From positions 1-13,690 of the forward strand of contig DGDL01000044.1 of NCBI GenBank assembly GCA_002385415.1: a stretch of DNA of 13,690 nt, given 5' to 3'. Made by a program: the position numbers and the translations under genes. A model generated the notes under the pieces. That model was not told where the DNA came from and did no database searches. It saw nothing but the letters and a program-made list of their open reading frames with translations. Of the stretch, positions 1-6,281 are shown one piece after another. Origin of the DNA: Clostridiales bacterium UBA3953 (GTDB lineage Bacteria > Bacillota > Clostridia > Oscillospirales > CAG-272). The stretch's first letter is position 1; each line of letters starts with the position of its first letter.

Positions 1-19
1 AGATGTGTATAAGAGACAG
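1..19. other. Nextera transposon mosaic-end adapter remnant (not genomic)
   Basis: The first 19 bases read AGATGTGTATAAGAGACAG, identical to the Tn5 mosaic-end sequence used in Nextera libraries. Genomic sequence starts at about base 20. Because the flanking gene is read on the minus strand, the adapter adds a spurious C-terminal tail (CLLYTS) to its translation. The exact match to a known synthetic sequence at the very end of the contig makes a chance match very unlikely. Confidence 0.97.
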
Positions 20-783
20 GCATTGTAGTCCCGCTCGGCAAGCTGATAAACGGTGAAAATATAGTTTTTAAACGGGTATATTTCATGCACGACATCGTAC
101 ATGTCCATGTTGTATGTCTGCACTATAACCCTGTCAAGTCGGCTGTCGTACTCAAATGCCTCGCAAAGCAGCTCGAACTGCCTGCGGACTGTCTCCTCGT
201 CGGTGAATTTGGTGTCGGTGACAATGAAGACATCGTTGTGGTCTGCCATAAACTTTGCTATGTCGGCGATAGTAATCGGCGTGTATAGCCCCATAATGGG
301 CGTAGACAGGAAAGTCTCGAGGTCCATTACAGGATTTTCCGGCTTCTTTTGCTCGAGCGTGTAGTACGAGTCGTCGGCAAAATCGTGTCGCGCAACAAGG
401 CAGCCGTCGGAGGTGAGTATCAGGTCAACCTCAAACACGCGCTGTCCTCGAGAGTAGGTCTGCTCGAGCGCCTCCTTCGAGTTTGTCTCGCTGCGCCCGT
501 CAATGTTGCCCATAGCATGCGCTATTATTGCACTGCTCTCATACCATGCAGGCTCCCCTTCGGGCAGGGTGTAGACCACCGCAGGCTGCTCGGCCGTGTC
601 AAATGCCACAGCGGATGTATGCTTGCCTTTGTCCGCCGGACTTGAGCATGCGCCGAAGAGCATCGCCGCGGACGCAGCGAGGCACAGCGCTATATACAGC
701 GCTCGTTTTGCCGTCTGCGTCCGCTTTATTTTACATTTTCCCGATTGTACTGCGCGTTTGACAGATAAAACCAAACTAATCAC
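20..783 (-). CDS. Glycerophosphodiester phosphodiesterase family lipoprotein, 3' end missing
   Basis: Minus-strand translation gives a lipoprotein signal (KRTQTAKRALYIAL..., lipobox LFGAC) and then a GDPD TIM-barrel: AHAMGNIDGRSETN, GQRVFEVDLILTSDG and LVARHD, which hold the family's first His, the E-x-D metal ligands and the second His. GDPDs hydrolyse glycerophosphodiesters from phospholipid headgroups to glycerol-3-phosphate and an alcohol; this one would be anchored outside the membrane. HAMG replaces the usual HRG, as in a known subgroup annotated near PI-PLC-like enzymes. The C-terminal part is cut off by the contig end. The start is uncertain: GTG at 783 overlaps the stop of the acyl-CoA synthetase gene (GTGA), TTG lies at 774, and neither has a clear Shine-Dalgarno. 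An ATG at 734-736 sits one base out of frame and would give a typical MKIKR signal if the base at 733 were absent. Family sure, start unsure. Confidence 0.88.
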
Positions 784-2492
784 AGCTGATTTGTCTCGTC
801 AAGGTTCGCCGGAGCATGGCGTTTTATCTTTTTAGTGGTAGTTTTTTCAAAGTCCTCGCGGCGGATTATAAACTTTCGTATGCGCTTAAACGTCGGGAGC
901 TTGAGGTTAAGCTCGTTTATCATTTGGGTAAACATATCCCTTACCGCCTCGCGATACTCGGGAGAGTTGGTGTCGTCCGTCGGTATGCCTTTTACCGCGA
1001 CTTCGGAATTGACAAGCTCGTAATCGGGGTAAATTATCGCCTTTATAATTGTATCGCCGTTCGGCGCCGTATCGCCGACAACCATCGAGTCGAGCACGCG
1101 CGGATCGCGGCTGAGATGATGCTCTATCTCCTCGGGGAATATATTCTTGCCGTTGGTGGTAACAATGACGTTTTTCTTGCGACCCGTTATGATAAGGAAG
1201 CCGTCTTTGTCTATATATCCGATGTCGCCGGTGTAAAGCCATCCGTCACGGATAACCTCAGCCGTCGCCTCCGGCATTTTGTAATAGCCGAGCATAACGT
1301 TTTCGCCGCGGTATTTTATCTCGCCGATGCCGTTTTCATCCGGCTCGTGTATAGCGAGCCAGGTGTTCGGCGGCGGAAGACCTGCCGACTCGTCTTTGTA
1401 GTAGGTGTCGCGGTTGACGGCAGCAAGTGGTGCACATTCTGTCAGCCCATATCCCTGCAGCGCAAGGAATCCGAGGTCGCGCAGGCCGGCGAGCACTTTG
1501 GGGTCTACCGCGGCGCCGCCCGATACCAGCAGCCGCAGATGCCCGCCAAATGCCTGGTGGATTTCGGCAAACAGCTTTTTCGAAAGGTCAATTCCCATTT
1601 TTTTGAGCGCATTGTTGACTTTGATTGCGCGGCGGAGCGTGTCGGCGCGCCCGCTTTTCTCGGCATTTTGCCATATTCTCTTGTACAGCGTTTCGAGCAG
1701 CAGCGGAACTGCAAGCATTATGCTTGCTTTTGTCTCCTGCAGATTGCGCATTATAGTGCCGAGCTTCTCGCAGTATGCAACTGTCGCCCCGCGATACAAG
1801 GCGGCAAGAAATCCGCAAGTGCACTCATAGGTGTGATGCAGCGGCAGCACCGAAAGGAAGGTATCCTCGGGCTGGATATTTATCATTTTGCACATTTCCA
1901 TGATGTCAAAGGCAATGTTGTGGTGCGAAAGCATAACGCCCTTTGCAACGCCTGTCGTACCCGAGGTGAACAGCAGCACCGACATTTTATAAGGGTCTAT
2001 GGGCAACCCGTCATATACTGTCGTGCCGGCCTCTATCATTTCCACGCCTTTTTCGATAAGACCGCGCAGCTCGCTGAACGCGATTTTCGGCACGCCCTCC
2101 ACTTCCGCCAGCTTGCCTTTGGCCGAGTCGGCATGAAGAATTGTGTCCACTTCCGCTATGCCGACAATGTTTTTTATGTCTTCCGGCGTGGCTTCGCGGT
2201 CAATCGGCACAACTACGCCCATCCCGCATACGACCGTCATATACGATACCGCCCACATATAGCAGTTTTCGCCTATAACCGCGATGCGGCGCTCGGGGCG
2301 TGACGGGTCATACATCGCGGTGCCGAGCCCTCGCACGTCGCGGTAGTACTCGCTGTACGTCACAGGCTCGTATACACCGTTCCGCTTTTCAAGAAACGCT
2401 GTCAGGTTGCCGTATAGCTCCACGCTGGAGCGTAGCAGGTCGCGAATGTCCGATATCGGCCTGACCTCATAGTCAACATATTTCTTCTTCAT
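780..2492 (-). CDS. Long-chain fatty acid--CoA ligase (AMP-binding, FadD/FadD15-like)
   Basis: A 570-residue ANL-superfamily adenylate-forming enzyme, full length for the family. Visible motifs in order are FTSGTTGVAKG (175-185, ATP P-loop), GYGLTE (347-352), YTGD (420-423), GRKK (437-440) followed by NGKNIFPEEIE, and the C-terminal KTTTKKIKR (550-558) that carries the catalytic lysine. It would activate a fatty acid to acyl-AMP and then acyl-CoA, without a transmembrane segment. The exact chain length cannot be read from the sequence. The ATG follows directly on the TAG of the anti-sigma gene, and its ribosome site (GGGGGGAC) lies inside the end of that gene, so translation is probably coupled. 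Its TGA overlaps the proposed GTG of the GDPD lipoprotein gene. Placement behind a sigma/anti-sigma pair suggests lipid recycling under envelope stress, which is an inference. Confidence 0.93.
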   Translation of the reverse strand: MKKKYVDYEVRPISDIRDLLRSSVELYGNLTAFLEKRNGVYEPVTYSEYYRDVRGLGTAMYDPSRPERRIAVIGENCYMWAVSYMTVVCGMGVVVPIDREATPEDIKNIVGIAEVDTILHADSAKGKLAEVEGVPKIAFSELRGLIEKGVEMIEAGTTVYDGLPIDPYKMSVLLFTSGTTGVAKGVMLSHHNIAFDIMEMCKMINIQPEDTFLSVLPLHHTYECTCGFLAALYRGATVAYCEKLGTIMRNLQETKASIMLAVPLLLETLYKRIWQNAEKSGRADTLRRAIKVNNALKKMGIDLSKKLFAEIHQAFGGHLRLLVSGGAAVDPKVLAGLRDLGFLALQGYGLTECAPLAAVNRDTYYKDESAGLPPPNTWLAIHEPDENGIGEIKYRGENVMLGYYKMPEATAEVIRDGWLYTGDIGYIDKDGFLIITGRKKNVIVTTNGKNIFPEEIEHHLSRDPRVLDSMVVGDTAPNGDTIIKAIIYPDYELVNSEVAVKGIPTDDTNSPEYREAVRDMFTQMINELNLKLPTFKRIRKFIIRREDFEKTTTKKIKRHAPANLDETNQL

Positions 2493-2900
2493 CTATCTGT
2501 CCCCCCGAGTTAAAAATGCATAAAGGTTTAACCCAATCAAAACAAGCAGTGCAACCGTGGTGACGGAGGCATATATCGCCCGCCTGCGTTTTATTTTGCC
2601 TGCAATCCCGGCAAAACCGCCGACACCAATCCGTCCCGCGCGGCTCGACATGCGCTTTTCTCTTGTCGCGGTCACCACCGAGCGGAAATAATCGGCACAG
2701 CTTCTGCAACCGGCGATATGCGCGCGCACAAATTTGCCTGTCTGGTCGCTTGCGGCTCTGTCCGCGTAAAGCGGGATAAGGTCGCGCACAATCTCGCATG
2801 CCACTTCGTCGCCAGCACTCAATGATTTTTTGCGCGAAAGCAGCTTTTTCGCCGCTTTTTTAAGCTCTCCGCCCGTATATTTAATATTTCCCGATTTCAA
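2493..2900 (-). CDS. Zinc-finger (zf-HC2) membrane anti-sigma factor, short form
   Basis: About 135 residues. An N-terminal basic stretch is followed by CEIVRDLIPLYAD (Cys35) and AHIAGCRSC (His61, Cys65, Cys68), the C...H-x3-C-x2-C pattern of zinc anti-sigma (ZAS/zf-HC2) domains. After a basic linker (KIKRRR) comes one transmembrane helix at about 108-130, and only about five residues follow it. So it should hold the adjacent sigma factor at the membrane through its cytoplasmic zinc domain, but it has no extracytoplasmic sensor domain. I chose TTG at 2898-2900 because GGAGG lies 10 bases upstream; an in-frame TTG at 2922-2924 would place that GGAGG inside the gene. It starts 33 bases after the sigma gene and ends directly at the start of the acyl-CoA synthetase. 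Some zf-HC2 membrane proteins are not proven anti-sigma factors; the pairing supports the call here. Confidence 0.85.
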   Translation of the reverse strand: MKSGNIKYTGGELKKAAKKLLSRKKSLSAGDEVACEIVRDLIPLYADRAASDQTGKFVRAHIAGCRSCADYFRSVVTATREKRMSSRAGRIGVGGFAGIAGKIKRRRAIYASVTTVALLVLIGLNLYAFLTRGDR

Positions 2901-2933
2901 AACAATGCAACCTCCGCAATACAAAGTCGGTTT

Positions 2934-3449
2934 TCAGCTCTCAATAAATCCCGACCGCTTCAGATCGGTTTCAAGCTGCCGTTTGGCACGGTGGAAAATA
3001 ACCTTTGCCGAGTTTTCCGTTATACCCAGCAGCTCCGCGATTGCCGAAAAGGGGAGCTCCGCATATATTCGCAGTACCGTAACGTCACGATATTTCGGAC
3101 TCAAATTCATCACCGCACGCATCACAGCCTCGCGCAGCTCGCGCTTTTCGGCCAAGACTTCCGGCTGCTCGTCGGCGTCCGCAACCGCGCCTTCAAGCTC
3201 TGTCAGCTCACAGCGAAGCAGCTCGCGCTTATGTTTTCGCAGATATTTAAAATATGTGTTTTTGGCTATAGCCGCAAGCCAGGTGAAAAGTTCGCACGAG
3301 CCGTTGTAGCGGTGCAGCGACTTCCATGCCTGATAAAATGTCTCCTGTGTCAGCTCTTCGGCAAGCGAGGCGCTGCCGCACAGCTTGTATAGGAAACCGC
3401 ATATACCCGATGAGTACTCGTTGTATATGCGTTCAAATTCATTTCTCAT
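2934..3449 (-). CDS. RNA polymerase sigma factor, ECF (sigma-70 family, group 4)
   Basis: A 171-residue protein of typical ECF length with only regions 2 and 4. Region 2 spans about 4-72 (FERIYNEYSSGICGFLYKL..., AEELTQETFYQAWKSL, FTWLAAIAKNTYFKYLRKHKRE) and binds core polymerase and the -10 element. Region 4 spans about 105-160 (LSPKYRDVTVLRIYAELPFS..IAELLGITENSAKVIFHRAKRQL), a helix-turn-helix for the -35 element. The linker is acidic. I chose ATG at 3447-3449, which has GGAG 8 bases upstream; an in-frame GTG three codons earlier (3458) overlaps that site. It is followed by its zf-HC2 anti-sigma factor, the usual order of such pairs. Genes downstream suggest a regulon of membrane lipid functions. 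Candidate promoter elements lie directly upstream. Confidence 0.95.
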   Translation of the reverse strand: MRNEFERIYNEYSSGICGFLYKLCGSASLAEELTQETFYQAWKSLHRYNGSCELFTWLAAIAKNTYFKYLRKHKRELLRCELTELEGAVADADEQPEVLAEKRELREAVMRAVMNLSPKYRDVTVLRIYAELPFSAIAELLGITENSAKVIFHRAKRQLETDLKRSGFIES

Positions 3450-3498
3450 GCGCCCCACTCCGTTTCGTTATATTTTTAATACCGCGCAGGTGGGTTTA

Positions 3499-3526
3499 GT
3501 TACAATATTTGCACATTTTTCGTCAA
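3499..3526 (-). promoter_or_regulatory. Candidate promoter of the sigma/anti-sigma/lipid operon
   Basis: On the minus strand, TTGACG (3521-3526) is followed after 16 bases by TGTAAC (3499-3504), about 50 bases before the sigma gene start. Read as sigma-A it has a good -35 and a weak -10. Read differently, TGTAAC itself, followed 16 bases on by GTAT, resembles the AAC-type -35 and GTA-type -10 of ECF promoters, which would fit autoregulation. The sequence alone does not choose between the two. Confidence 0.45.
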
Positions 3527-3544
3527 ATTAGCGCTGATGCCGAC

Positions 3545-3814
3545 TCAAGATTTGCCTCTGCCGAAAAGCGCTCCAAGCTCAAGCAAAGCTCCGCCGAGCA
3601 TGCCTGTGACAATGCCCGACACAAGCAGCTTTTTCCTGCCGGTTTTCGCCGCAGCTATTGCTATCGCTGCGCCTGTGGCAAGCATGGCCGCACCGAAAAT
3701 AACAAGTTTTAATGCCCCGCCGCTTTTTGCTATTATCACGGAGGTGGGCCCGTCTGCACCGCCGATGACGCCGATTGAACCGGTGCTTGACGCGATTTTA
3801 AGTTTAAAATTCAT
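3545..3814 (-). CDS. Small membrane protein with the GGADGPT motif of Na+-translocating decarboxylase beta subunits
   Basis: An 89-residue protein. Residues 12-25 (GSIGVIGGADGPTS) match the signature loop of OadB/GcdB/MmdB, the roughly 400-residue sodium-pumping subunits of oxaloacetate, glutaconyl-CoA and methylmalonyl-CoA decarboxylases, where this loop lies near the ion path. Two hydrophobic segments follow (about 34-56 and 62-84), separated by a short basic turn (KTGRKK), and the C-terminus is basic. The rest of a decarboxylase subunit is absent, and no biotin carrier or alpha subunit is nearby, so a working pump is unlikely by itself. ATG at 3814 has AGGAAG six bases upstream, and a near-consensus promoter lies at 3989-4017. 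It is 95 bases upstream of the sigma gene with no terminator between, so read-through into the sigma operon is possible. Small stand-alone proteins of this kind tend to be auto-annotated as decarboxylase beta subunits; the function is unknown. Confidence 0.8.
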   Translation of the reverse strand: MNFKLKIASSTGSIGVIGGADGPTSVIIAKSGGALKLVIFGAAMLATGAAIAIAAAKTGRKKLLVSGIVTGMLGGALLELGALFGRGKS

Positions 3815-3870
3815 CTCGGTCTTCCTATGCCTGTTTTTTGTGGCTTTGCCGCCGTTTTATTTGATGGCAT
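3811..3870 (-). CDS. Possible 19-codon upstream ORF overlapping the small membrane protein gene
   Basis: In the about 170-base leader, an ATG at 3868-3870 opens MPSNKTAAKPQKTGIGRPR and stops at a TGA that overlaps the next ATG (ATGA). The product would be strongly basic. GAAGGG abuts the ATG with no spacer, so initiation would be poor. Such overlaps often couple translation, but this could equally be chance. Low confidence. Confidence 0.2.
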   Translation of the reverse strand: MPSNKTAAKPQKTGIGRPR

Positions 3871-3988
3871 CCCTTCGCCGGAATGAAGCCGATATGGCAG
3901 CAGCCGCTCGCCGTGCTAAAAATATTGTTGCAAAAAAACGCACATTAATACGGTCTTTCAGAAAAATTAAATCCTACTTTGATTGTAT

Positions 3989-4017
3989 ATTATAACACCC
4001 TCATAGCTGCGCGTCAA
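3989..4017 (-). promoter_or_regulatory. Sigma-A promoter for the GGADGPT membrane protein
   Basis: On the minus strand, TTGACG (4012-4017) is followed by a 17-base spacer and a perfect TATAAT (3989-3994). The predicted start is near 3982, giving a leader of about 170 bases. It is back to back with the plus-strand promoter at 4047-4075; the two -35 boxes are 29 bases apart. Confidence 0.8.
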
Positions 4018-4046
4018 TAAAACAAATGTCAATATTGCCGGTTTCG

Positions 4047-4075
4047 TTGACATAAGCTGGCTGCCGTGCTATACT
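4047..4075 (+). promoter_or_regulatory. Sigma-A promoter of the glycoside hydrolase cassette
   Basis: A perfect TTGACA (4047-4052), a 17-base spacer, and TATACT (4070-4075). The predicted start near 4082 lies about 47 bases before the ATG at 4129. A small palindrome CAATATTG (4030-4037) between the divergent promoters is a possible but unproven operator. A promoter this close to consensus in front of catabolic genes usually implies a repressor or terminator control; none is encoded in the window. Confidence 0.85.
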
Positions 4076-4128
4076 GTTCCCGAAAAGTGGGAGAGACCGA
4101 ATAACAATAGACAAAGGAGCGTGCTGCC

Positions 4129-6264
4129 ATGTTAGATCGCACCACCTTCATCTCCCCCGACCGTAAATACGGCATTTATCAGATTGTTCACGGCGGAGTT
4201 GCCATGTCACCTTCCTCCGGTGCCGACATCACCAGACAGGGCACCCCGCCGTCGTATTCGCCCGATGCTGTAGACCGCCGGCGAGAGCGTGTTGAGCGCT
4301 GCGGGTTTGCGGGAGTTGTGGGAAATATCCCTTACGGAGAGGGATACCCGGACGACGAAAACGAATGGCTTGCTACCGAGGCGGGCATACGCGGCTATAT
4401 AAAACGCGGCATGAACGTCTGGATATACGACGAAAAAGGCTATCCGTCGGGCACCGCCGGCGGTGTAGTTACAGAGCGAAACCCCGAGTTTATCGCGCAG
4501 GGGCTTGTATGCTATGAGTACTGGCGTACAATCTCCGGCCCCTCCAAATACCGCGCCGACACACCGGGCGACAGGCTTGTCTGTGCGTTGCTCCTTCCGC
4601 TCGACGGGGGCGAGCCTGTCGACGTCACGCATTTTCTCGGCGCCGAAAAAACTACGCTCAGGCTCAACGTGCCGCCCGGAAACTGGCGCCTGCTCATGAT
4701 GAGCGAGCGCAGGCTGTTTGACGGCACACATGCCGCCGAAAGCTACTCGGAGCCTCGCTACTATATAAGCTTGTCCGACCGCGAAGCCGTCAAAACGTTT
4801 ATCGAGGTCACACACGAAAAATATGCAAAATATCTCGGCGACGAGTTCGGGCGCGGCATCCCCGCGTTTTTCACCGACGAACCCTCGCTGATTTCGTGGA
4901 CAATTCGCCCGGGAGTTTACCCTATCCTCCCATGGCACAGGTCATATCCCAAAGAATTTGAGGAAAAATACGGCTACTCATTTTTCCTTGCCGCCGCGGC
5001 GGTTATCACCGGGCGCGGTCCGGACAAAACCAAGCGCCGCTGTGATTTTTGGGAATTTATCGGCGACAGTGTGACAGAGGGGTTTTTCGGCACTATTTTA
5101 GACTGGTGCCGCCGGCACAATATAAAATCCTCCGGTCACATGCTCGCGGAAGAGCGGCTGCAGGCGCATGTATATTCCTACGGTTCGATGTACAAATGTG
5201 CCCGCCTTATGGACTGGCCGGGAATCGACCAGCTCAATACAGAGCCGGACGCACTTATGAACCAGGACATTATACCCATAGCGCGGTTTTTGGCTTCGTT
5301 TGCCGACGTATACGGCGAGGGCGAGGCGTTTACGGAGTTTTCCGACCACGTCACACGCATGGCCGGGAAAACCGCCGACAAGCGCTGGACTTATGCGTCG
5401 GTCGGCTGGCATATCGCACAGGGGATCAACAACTTTACCAGCTATTACTCGTTTCAAGACTGGACGGAAGACGAGCTGCGTCATATAAACCTTTACACCG
5501 CGCGCTGCGGCCAGACAATGCGGCGTGGCAAGCGAGCTTCGACGACGGCGGTACTTTATCCCGAGGCGGCTATATGGAACGCCTACACGCCCTCGACGGC
5601 GTCAAACGCTATCGACCACAGCCCGCATACGATGCGGATAGACCAGATTTTCGCCCGCACGTCGTGGGAGCTGCTGAAAAGCCATGTCGACTACGATTAT
5701 CTTGACGAGGACGCAATACTCGAGAGCACTATAGAGGATGGAAAGCTCCGTTTCCACGACCGCGAGTATTCGTGCATTGTTTTGCCCGGCGCCGACGTGC
5801 TGCGCCGCGCGACAGTCGAAAAGCTGGCGCTTGCATCCAAAGCAGGCGTGGGCATTGTCTGCGTCGGCTGCTATCCCGAAACGGCGCGCGAGGACGGAGG
5901 GCCGATTAATTTCACCGCGCATTTCGAGCGCCTGCCCGCACTGTGCGATACCGACGACAAATACGCCCCGAAAGGCTTGATAGAGACCGGGCTGATAGAA
6001 CGACATATAAACCTGACCGGCCAGGGCGCAAGAAGACTGCTTTCGCATGTGCGGCATGACGGCGACGCCACTATAGTGTTCGTCTGCAACATGGCGCCCG
6101 AGCCTTTCAGCGGAGAGCTTATTACCCGGGGCGTCTCGGCCGAGATTGCAGATCCTTTCACAGGTGATGTGACGGCTGCAAACGCGGCTACCTGCGGCAC
6201 CGATATTACCGTACCGCTTAACATCGAACCGCACATGTCAAAGATTATAGTTATTGCAAAGTAA
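4129..6264 (+). CDS. GH106-like glycoside hydrolase (alpha-L-rhamnosidase-related), cytoplasmic
   Basis: A 711-residue protein without a signal peptide. The N-terminal part (VWIYDEKGYPSGTAGG at 97-112), FFTDEPS (247-253), SSGHMLAEE (334-342) and YGEGEAFTEFSDH (395-407) look like the TIM-barrel strand ends of the GH106 rhamnosidase-related proteins common in Firmicutes and Bacteroidetes. E251, E342, E399 and E403 are candidate catalytic acids; I cannot assign which. VPPGNWRLLMMSER (about 184-197) suggests an inserted beta-sandwich, and the C-terminus (PLNIEPHMSKIIVI) is a beta-sandwich ending typical of these proteins. AAAGGAG lies 9 bases before the ATG, behind a near-consensus promoter. The dehydrogenase and URO-D genes follow, which points to breakdown of a small imported glycoside. 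The substrate is unknown, and GH106 membership is by motif recall only. Confidence 0.7.
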   Translation: MLDRTTFISPDRKYGIYQIVHGGVAMSPSSGADITRQGTPPSYSPDAVDRRRERVERCGFAGVVGNIPYGEGYPDDENEWLATEAGIRGYIKRGMNVWIYDEKGYPSGTAGGVVTERNPEFIAQGLVCYEYWRTISGPSKYRADTPGDRLVCALLLPLDGGEPVDVTHFLGAEKTTLRLNVPPGNWRLLMMSERRLFDGTHAAESYSEPRYYISLSDREAVKTFIEVTHEKYAKYLGDEFGRGIPAFFTDEPSLISWTIRPGVYPILPWHRSYPKEFEEKYGYSFFLAAAAVITGRGPDKTKRRCDFWEFIGDSVTEGFFGTILDWCRRHNIKSSGHMLAEERLQAHVYSYGSMYKCARLMDWPGIDQLNTEPDALMNQDIIPIARFLASFADVYGEGEAFTEFSDHVTRMAGKTADKRWTYASVGWHIAQGINNFTSYYSFQDWTEDELRHINLYTARCGQTMRRGKRASTTAVLYPEAAIWNAYTPSTASNAIDHSPHTMRIDQIFARTSWELLKSHVDYDYLDEDAILESTIEDGKLRFHDREYSCIVLPGADVLRRATVEKLALASKAGVGIVCVGCYPETAREDGGPINFTAHFERLPALCDTDDKYAPKGLIETGLIERHINLTGQGARRLLSHVRHDGDATIVFVCNMAPEPFSGELITRGVSAEIADPFTGDVTAANAATCGTDITVPLNIEPHMSKIIVIAK

Positions 6265-6281
6265 AGGAAGGCGATTTTAAT

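Noticed and set aside
85..835. Several short plus-strand frames at the left end
   Set aside because: The minus strand here encodes a continuous GDPD lipoprotein with catalytic motifs, so these are shadows.
816..2303. Long plus-strand open frame of 495 codons opposite the acyl-CoA synthetase
   Set aside because: It is antisense to a gene with all ANL-superfamily motifs and its product shows no recognisable domain; long shadows are common opposite GC-rich codons.
2901..2924. Upstream TTG start for the anti-sigma gene (adds MYCGGCIV)
   Set aside because: It would place the GGAGG ribosome site inside the coding region; the downstream TTG is well spaced from it.
3537..3995. Plus-strand frame of 152 codons opposite the GGADGPT gene and its leader
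   Set aside because: The minus-strand gene has a ribosome site, a perfect -10 promoter and a family motif; the opposite frame has none.
4078..4092. TCCC-N7-GGGA inverted repeat at the predicted transcription start of the hydrolase operon
   Set aside because: Only four bases per arm; too short to claim as an operator.
4207..4938. Minus-strand frame of 243 codons inside the glycoside hydrolase
   Set aside because: Shadow of a well-supported gene with no ribosome site and no recognisable motifs.
5602..6234. Minus-strand frame of 210 codons inside the glycoside hydrolase
   Set aside because: Same reason; composition looks like reverse translation of the real frame.
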